DNA of 36,062 nt, from assembly GCA_016869515.1 (NCBI GenBank), contig VGDZ01000027.1, forward strand, positions 1 to 36,062, written 5' to 3'. The stretch comes from Alphaproteobacteria bacterium. Lineage in GTDB: Bacteria; Pseudomonadota; Alphaproteobacteria; VGDZ01. Position 1 is the stretch's first letter; each line of letters starts with the position of its first letter. A program made the position numbers and the translations under genes. The notes beneath the pieces were generated by a model that saw only the letters and a program-made list of their open reading frames with translations, did not search any database and was not told the origin of the DNA. Positions 31,471-36,062 of the stretch are shown one piece after another.

Positions 31471-32184
31471 GTGATCCGGATCGGCGATCGCGCGCTGGCG
31501 GCGCTGCGCCGCAGCCGGGGCCGGGCCGAGGTGCTGGCGCCGCTCAGCCGCTCGACCTATTTCCTGGCCGCGGGCCGGTTGATCTGGCTGGGCGTGCCGG
31601 GCCAACCCTTGCACCCGCGCGCAATTCTATCCGACGCCTTGCCCGCGCCCGAAAGCTTGGCCGCGCTCGCGCCTTGGAAACCCCGACAGCCGCGGCGGAC
31701 CGACGGTTTACGCGAGGCGGCCAAGCGTCTGCGGCCGCGGCTCGCGACCCTCGGACCGCCGCGCGGCCTGGGCGCGCTCTTGTTCGGAAAGCGGCCAGCC
31801 TTTCCTCTGCACCAGGCCGGAGCCGCCCTGCGCGCGCTGCCGCGCTCGGCACCGGCCCTGTTGGGCCTCGGACCCGGCCTGACGCCTTCGGGCGACGACG
31901 CCGTCGGCGGCTTTCTCTTTGCTCGCCGGCTGCTGGGTCGCAAGCCGCCGCGGCGATTGCTGGCCCTTGCACGGCGGCGCACGACGCGGATCAGCGCCGT
32001 GCTGTTGGCCGATCACGCCATGGGCCGCAGCTTCGAGCCGCTGCACGAATTGGCCCTGGCCCTGGCCGAGGGGCGCGAGGACGCGGCGCTGGCGGCGGCC
32101 AGGCGGCTGGTGGCGATCGGCCATTCCTCGGGCTGGGACATGTTGACCGGGTTCATGCGCGGCGTGGGAGCGTGGGGACGATGA
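31471..32184 (+). CDS. allH: DUF2877 protein, oxamate carbamoyltransferase subunit (YlbF/AllH type)
   Basis: 237 residues from GTG 31471. The DUF2877 signatures are LLGLGPGLTPSGDDAVGGFLF (about residues 130-150) and GHSSGWDMLTGFMRGV near the C-terminus. The middle is rich in arginine and proline (WKPRQPRRTDGLREAAKRLR). E. coli YlbF is the third component of the oxalurate-phosphorolysing enzyme. The order here is fdrA, DUF2877, DUF1116, whereas E. coli has fdrA, ylbE, ylbF. The stop overlaps the next start as ATGA. Confidence 0.85.
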   Translation: MIRIGDRALAALRRSRGRAEVLAPLSRSTYFLAAGRLIWLGVPGQPLHPRAILSDALPAPESLAALAPWKPRQPRRTDGLREAAKRLRPRLATLGPPRGLGALLFGKRPAFPLHQAGAALRALPRSAPALLGLGPGLTPSGDDAVGGFLFARRLLGRKPPRRLLALARRRTTRISAVLLADHAMGRSFEPLHELALALAEGREDAALAAARRLVAIGHSSGWDMLTGFMRGVGAWGR

Positions 32185-33566
32185 CGGTGCTCAATCTGGG
32201 CGTGGCCGATTTCGCGCGGCCGCTGTCCGATGCCGAGACCCTCGACTGGCGGCCGCCGGGCGACGGCGATCCCGGCCGCGCCTGGCGGCTGGCGCGCCTC
32301 ATGTCGGGCTCGGCCGCGGCGCGCATCGACGCGGCCAACCGGACGGCGATGGAGCGCGTTCTGGCGGCGCAGCCGGTGCTGGTCGACATCGCGCTGCATG
32401 CGCGCGATGTGTGGCCCGATCTCGGCCGCCGGCTGCTACATGCCGGGCCGCCGATACCCTGGCAGAAGATGTGCGCGCCGATGCAGGGCGCCGCCATCGG
32501 CGCGGTGATCTACGAGGGCTGGGCCGAGGACGCCAAGGCTGCCGAGGCGTTGCTGGCCAGCGGCGCCGTTCCGATGTCGCCCTGCCACGACCGTGCCGCG
32601 GTCGGACCGATGGCCGGGATCGTCTCGTCGTCGATGCCGCTGTGGGTGGCGCGCAACGCCGATCGCGGCAATCTGGCCTACACCAATTTCAGCGAGGGTA
32701 TCGGCCGAGTGCTGCGTTTCGGCGCCAACGGCCCGGACGTGATCGAGCGCCTGCGCTGGGTCGAGCGCGTGCTGGCGCCCGGCCTGAAGGCGGCGCTGGC
32801 GCGGATACCGGGCGGCGTCAACCTCAAGTCGATCCAGTCGCAGGCGCTGCTGATGGGCGACGAGGTGCATTCCCGCAACGCCGCCGCCACCATGCTGTTC
32901 CTGCAGCAGATCGCGGCGCCGCTGTTCGAGTGCTCGATCCCCGCCGCCGACAAGAGCGCGATCCACGGCTTCATCGCCGCCACCGGCCAGTTCTTCCTCA
33001 ACCTGTCGATGGTCGCGGCCAAGGCGATCATGGATGCCGGCCATGGCGTCGCCGATGCCTCGCTGGTGACGGCGATGGCGCGCAACGGGGTCAATGTCGG
33101 CATCCGCGTCTCGGGCCTGGGCCAGGCTTGGTTCGAGGCCCCGGCCGGGATGCCGGACGGGCTCTATTTCCCGGGCTTCAAGCCGGGCGACGCCAATCCC
33201 GATCTGGGCGATTCCGCCATCACCGAGACCGCCGGCTATGGCGGCTTTTCGCTCGCCGCCTCGCCGGCCTTGGTGCAACTGGTCGGCGGCACGGTCGAGG
33301 CCGCCTTCGCCGCCTCGCGCGAGATGCTGCACATCACGCTCGGCCGCAATCCGGCTATGACGATCCCGGCCTTGGACTTCGGCGGCGCGCCGATCGGCAT
33401 CGATCCGCGCAAGGTGGTCGACAGCGGCATCCGGCCGATCATCACCACCGGCATGGCGCACCGCCAGGCCGGGATCGGCCAGGTCGGCGCCGGCATCGTC
33501 CGCGCGCCGATGGGCTGCTTCCTGGGCGCGATCGACGCGCTGGCGGCGAAGCTGGGAGTGGCCTGA
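32181..33566 (+). CDS. allG: DUF1116 protein, oxamate carbamoyltransferase subunit (YlbE/AllG type)
   Basis: 461 residues from ATG 32181 (MTVLNLGVADFARPLSDAE). DUF1116 marks: PPIPWQKMCAPMQGAAIGAV, GAVPMSPCHDRAAVGPMAG, VSSSMPLWVARN, LMGDEVHSRNAAATMLFLQ, TAMARNGVNVGIRVSGLG and HRQAGIGQVGAGIVRAPMGC. The family had long been unassigned before its link to oxamate carbamoyltransferase in E. coli. Length is normal, and it is coupled by overlap to the DUF2877 gene. Confidence 0.9.
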   Translation: MTVLNLGVADFARPLSDAETLDWRPPGDGDPGRAWRLARLMSGSAAARIDAANRTAMERVLAAQPVLVDIALHARDVWPDLGRRLLHAGPPIPWQKMCAPMQGAAIGAVIYEGWAEDAKAAEALLASGAVPMSPCHDRAAVGPMAGIVSSSMPLWVARNADRGNLAYTNFSEGIGRVLRFGANGPDVIERLRWVERVLAPGLKAALARIPGGVNLKSIQSQALLMGDEVHSRNAAATMLFLQQIAAPLFECSIPAADKSAIHGFIAATGQFFLNLSMVAAKAIMDAGHGVADASLVTAMARNGVNVGIRVSGLGQAWFEAPAGMPDGLYFPGFKPGDANPDLGDSAITETAGYGGFSLAASPALVQLVGGTVEAAFAASREMLHITLGRNPAMTIPALDFGGAPIGIDPRKVVDSGIRPIITTGMAHRQAGIGQVGAGIVRAPMGCFLGAIDALAAKLGVA

Positions 33567-33567
33567 G

Positions 33568-35163
33568 ATGCTGACCGCACGCCAGGCGCGCCGCGGCATG
33601 GCGGTGGCGCCGCATCACCTGGCGGCCGAGGCCGGCCTGCGCGTGCTGCGCGAGGGCGGCGGCGCGGTCGAGGCGATGGTGGCGATGGGCGCCGCCATCG
33701 CCGTGGTCTATCCGCACATGACCGGCATCGGCGGCGACGGCTTTTGGCTGATCGACGCGCCGGGCTGGAAGACGCCGGTGGCGATCGATGCCTGCGGCCG
33801 CGCCGCGCGCCTGGCCGACATTGCCTTCTACCGCCGGCGCGGCCATACGACGATTCCGACCCGCGGGCCGCTGGCCGCCAACACCGTCGCCGGCGCGATC
33901 TCGGGCTGGCAGGCGGCGCTGAAACTGGCCAAGGCCAAGCTGGGCGCGCGGCTGCCCTTGAAGCGGTTGCTGGACGACGCGATCCACTGGGCCGAGCAGG
34001 GCGCGCCCGCCACCGCCAGCCAAGGCAATTACACCGCGCGCTTTCTGGCCGAGCTTGCGCCGCAGCCGGGCTTCGCCCAGGCCCTGTTGGACCAGGGCCG
34101 GCCGCCAGCCGCGGGCACGATGCGGCGCATGCCGGAGCTGGCGAAGACGCTGCGGCAATTGGCGCGGCGCGGCCTGGACGACTTCTATCGCGGCGAATTG
34201 GCGACGGCGATGGCGGCCGAGCATGAACGCCTGGGCGGACCCTTGCGTGCGGCGGATTTCCGCGCTCACAAAGCGGCGCTGGTGAAACCGTTATCCGTTG
34301 CCTTGCGCGCGGGCACGGTCTTCAACCTGCCGCCGCCGACTCAAGGCGTTTCGTCCCTGACGATCCTCGGCCTGTTCGAGCGCCTGGGCGTGGCCGAGGC
34401 CGAAGGCTTCGATTTCGTCCATGGCCTGGTCGAGGCGACCAAGCAGGCTTTCCTTTGGCGCAACCGCCATGTCGCCGACCCCAAGGTCATGACCGCCGAT
34501 CCGCGCGCCGAGCTGACCGCGGAAGCGCTGGACCGGAGCGCGGCGCGCATCGACCGCCGCCGCGCCTTGCCCTGGCCGCAGCCGGCCGCCAAGGGCGACA
34601 CGGTGTGGATGACAGCGGCCGATGCGCGCGGCACGGTGGTCAGCTACATCCAAAGCGTCTATTGGGAGTTCGGCTCGGGCGTGGTGCTGAACGACAGCGG
34701 CGTGATGTGGCAGAACCGCGGCGCCTCGTTCCAGCTCGACCCCCAGGCGGTCAACGCGCTGGCGCCCGGGCGCAAACCCTTCCACACCTTGAATCCGGCC
34801 CTGGCGCGGTTGCAGGACGGAAGGGTCATGGCCTATGGCACCATGGGCGGCGAGGGCCAACCCCAGACCCAGGCCATGATCTTCACCCGCCACGTTTCTT
34901 ACGGCCAGGAATTGCAGCGCGCCGTCACCGCGCCGCGCTGGCTGCTGGGCCGCACCTGGGGTCAGGAGACCACCACGCTCAAGCTGGAACGGCGTTTTCC
35001 CGAAAGCCTGTTCGGCGCATTGGGCGCGGCCGGGCACGACGTCGAATGGCTGCCGGAATGGTCGGACTTCGTCGGCCACGCCCACGCCCTGGTGCGCCAT
35101 GCCGATGGAAGGCTGGAAGGCGCCACCGATCCCCGCGCCGACGGCGCGGCGGCGGGATTCTGA
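33568..35163 (+). CDS. hpxW: Gamma-glutamyltransferase-fold amidohydrolase, probable oxamate amidohydrolase
   Basis: 531 residues, Ntn-hydrolase of the GGT family. The presumed autocleavage site and nucleophile is T345 in AAKGDTVWMTAADARG. Other marks are VYPHMTGIGGDGFWLID near the N-terminus, NLPPPTQGVSSL and YGTMGGEGQPQTQA. There is no signal peptide, unlike periplasmic glutathione hydrolases. In Klebsiella, HpxW of this family hydrolyses oxamate to oxalate and ammonia in urate breakdown. Being the next gene after the three carbamoyltransferase genes, which release oxamate, makes that role likely here. A glutathione-type gamma-glutamyltransferase remains possible on sequence alone. The stop shares a base with the next ATG. 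Confidence 0.85.
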   Translation: MLTARQARRGMAVAPHHLAAEAGLRVLREGGGAVEAMVAMGAAIAVVYPHMTGIGGDGFWLIDAPGWKTPVAIDACGRAARLADIAFYRRRGHTTIPTRGPLAANTVAGAISGWQAALKLAKAKLGARLPLKRLLDDAIHWAEQGAPATASQGNYTARFLAELAPQPGFAQALLDQGRPPAAGTMRRMPELAKTLRQLARRGLDDFYRGELATAMAAEHERLGGPLRAADFRAHKAALVKPLSVALRAGTVFNLPPPTQGVSSLTILGLFERLGVAEAEGFDFVHGLVEATKQAFLWRNRHVADPKVMTADPRAELTAEALDRSAARIDRRRALPWPQPAAKGDTVWMTAADARGTVVSYIQSVYWEFGSGVVLNDSGVMWQNRGASFQLDPQAVNALAPGRKPFHTLNPALARLQDGRVMAYGTMGGEGQPQTQAMIFTRHVSYGQELQRAVTAPRWLLGRTWGQETTTLKLERRFPESLFGALGAAGHDVEWLPEWSDFVGHAHALVRHADGRLEGATDPRADGAAAGF

Positions 35164-36062
35164 TGCGCCCGCACCGCCGTCAGTTCCTGGCCGGCGCCGC
35201 GGCGCTTGGGCTGGCGCTACCGGGTGCGGCGCAGAGCCGGACGCTGGTGGCGGCGCCGGCGCGCCAGAACCTGGCCGGCCCCGGCCATCCCGACACCGAG
35301 GTCTGGGCCTATGACGGCCAGGTGCCGGGTCCGGTGCTGCGCTTTCGCCAGGGCCAGCGGCTCGCGCTCCGGCTCGACAATCGTTTGCCCGAGCCGACCA
35401 CGATTCATTGGCATGGGCTGCGGCTGCCGATCGACATGGACGGCGTGCCCGGGATTTCGCAGCCGTCGGTCGCGCCGGGTGCCGCGTTCGACTACGCTTT
35501 CGATCTCAAGGACGCCGGAACCTACTGGTATCACCCGCACGCCAATTCCGGCGCGCAGCTGGGTCGCGGCCTGGCGGGCGCCTTGATCGTCGACGAAGCG
35601 GTGCCGGTCTCGGGCTTCTCGCGCGACGTGGTCTGGCTGCTGCAGGATTTCCGGCTCGAACGCTCGGGCGCGATCCGCGCCGATTTCGGCAATCGCCACG
35701 ACGCCTCGCATGACGGCCGGCTGGGCAACACCGTCACCCTCAACGGCAGCGTCGTCGAGCGGTTCGCGGTCGCGCCGGGCGAGCGCATCCGGCTCAGGCT
35801 GATCAACGCCGCCAATGCCCGCATCTTCACGCTCGATTTCGAGGACCTGCCGGCGACGGCGATCGCGCTCGATGGCCACCCGGTCGAACCGCACCGGCCG
35901 CAGGATCAAGTCGTCGAACTGGGTCCCGGCCAGCGGGTCGATCTGGCGTTGGACATTGCGATGCGGCCGGGCGAGCGGCGCGCGGTGATCGATCGCTTCC
36001 GGCCGCGCGAGGCCTGGCGGCTGGTCGATCTCGACGCCAGCCTGGCGCCGGTGCCGCCGCCG
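35163..36062 (+). CDS. Tat-exported multicopper oxidase (5' part, runs off window)
   Basis: The first 300 residues. A twin-arginine signal (HRRQFLAGAAALGLALPGAA) is followed by cupredoxin domain 1 with type 3/2 copper ligands in TIHWHGLRLP and GTYWYHPHANSG, then domain 2 (VNTVTL-like segment GNTVTLNGSVVERFAVAPGE and LRLINAANARIFTL). The C-terminal HCH ligands lie outside the window. It resembles CueO/CopA-type oxidases that detoxify Cu(I) in the periplasm. It starts within the hpxW stop codon, so it is co-translated with the oxamate operon, for which no metabolic reason is obvious. Confidence 0.92.
   Translation, partial: MRPHRRQFLAGAAALGLALPGAAQSRTLVAAPARQNLAGPGHPDTEVWAYDGQVPGPVLRFRQGQRLALRLDNRLPEPTTIHWHGLRLPIDMDGVPGISQPSVAPGAAFDYAFDLKDAGTYWYHPHANSGAQLGRGLAGALIVDEAVPVSGFSRDVVWLLQDFRLERSGAIRADFGNRHDASHDGRLGNTVTLNGSVVERFAVAPGERIRLRLINAANARIFTLDFEDLPATAIALDGHPVEPHRPQDQVVELGPGQRVDLALDIAMRPGERRAVIDRFRPREAWRLVDLDASLAPVPPP

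Noticed and set aside
32436-33599. A 387-codon minus frame opposite the DUF1116 gene
   Set aside because: Shadow frame without motifs; the plus-strand DUF1116 signatures are unmistakable.
33568-35163. Calling the GGT-fold gene a glutathione hydrolase
   Set aside because: It lacks a signal peptide and sits in an oxamate-producing operon, which fits HpxW better; the alternative is kept as a stated possibility.
1-36062. CRISPR arrays, tRNA and rRNA genes
   Set aside because: No regularly spaced repeat series and no cloverleaf or rRNA-like sequence was found; repeats present are palindromic elements, gene-end duplicates and short hairpins.

Overview
The window is high-GC, densely packed bacterial chromosome and reads as an alphaproteobacterium, probably of a Rhodospirillales type. 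The grounds are the gene order yebC-ruvC-ruvA, a three-subunit proton-translocating transhydrogenase (pntAA-pntAB-pntB) preceded by a tiny aa3-oxidase subunit IV gene, a cytochrome-c-type urate hydroxylase (PuuD), and pervasive four-base start/stop overlaps. The taxon is inferred from gene content; no rRNA or tRNA gene is present.

Layout: 1-1606 (minus) Holliday-junction genes and yebC. 1755-2243 an unrecognised helical protein. 2243-2375 copy A of a palindromic repeat. 2375-8599 a purine catabolic block: a minus-strand operon (allantoate amidohydrolase, allantoinase PuuE, ureidoglycine-glyoxylate aminotransferase, urate hydroxylase PuuD, a ModA-like binding protein) and a divergent uraD-uraH pair. 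8606-10923 a thiolase and an unusual winged-helix/GHKL-ATPase/STAS-like regulator. 10971-12829 a KDG-kinase-like sugar kinase and a ketopantoate reductase. 12826-13821 a HEPN/nucleotidyltransferase pair with its own promoter and palindromic operator. 13799-18550 (minus) aa3 subunit IV, pnt genes, a small membrane protein, SCO and a diguanylate cyclase. 18650-23565 a CDGSH protein, a cupin, a TRAP transporter and an ACMSD-type amidohydrolase.

23566-28991 is an island. It holds palindromic-repeat copies B and C, two inverted remnants of one IS3-type element, a short 18-bp-TIR element, and a lower-GC O-acetylation cassette (two SGNH proteins plus an AlgI-like MBOAT acyltransferase). On the far side of the IS remnant are a DUF5989-like peptide and a beheaded neighbour. 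The island is bracketed by two copies of the 3' end of the amidohydrolase gene, one intact and one broken by repeat copy C.

28998-36062 carries a crotonase-family gene (minus), then the operon fdrA-DUF2877-DUF1116-hpxW (three-subunit oxamate carbamoyltransferase plus oxamate amidohydrolase), and a Tat-exported multicopper oxidase cut by the window edge.

Together the two purine blocks spell a nearly continuous route: urate > 5-hydroxyisourate > OHCU > allantoin > allantoate > ureidoglycine > oxalurate (plus glycine) > oxamate + carbamoyl phosphate > oxalate + ammonia. Missing from the window are xanthine dehydrogenase and carbamate kinase. The link between the two halves, about 20 kb apart, is a metabolic inference.
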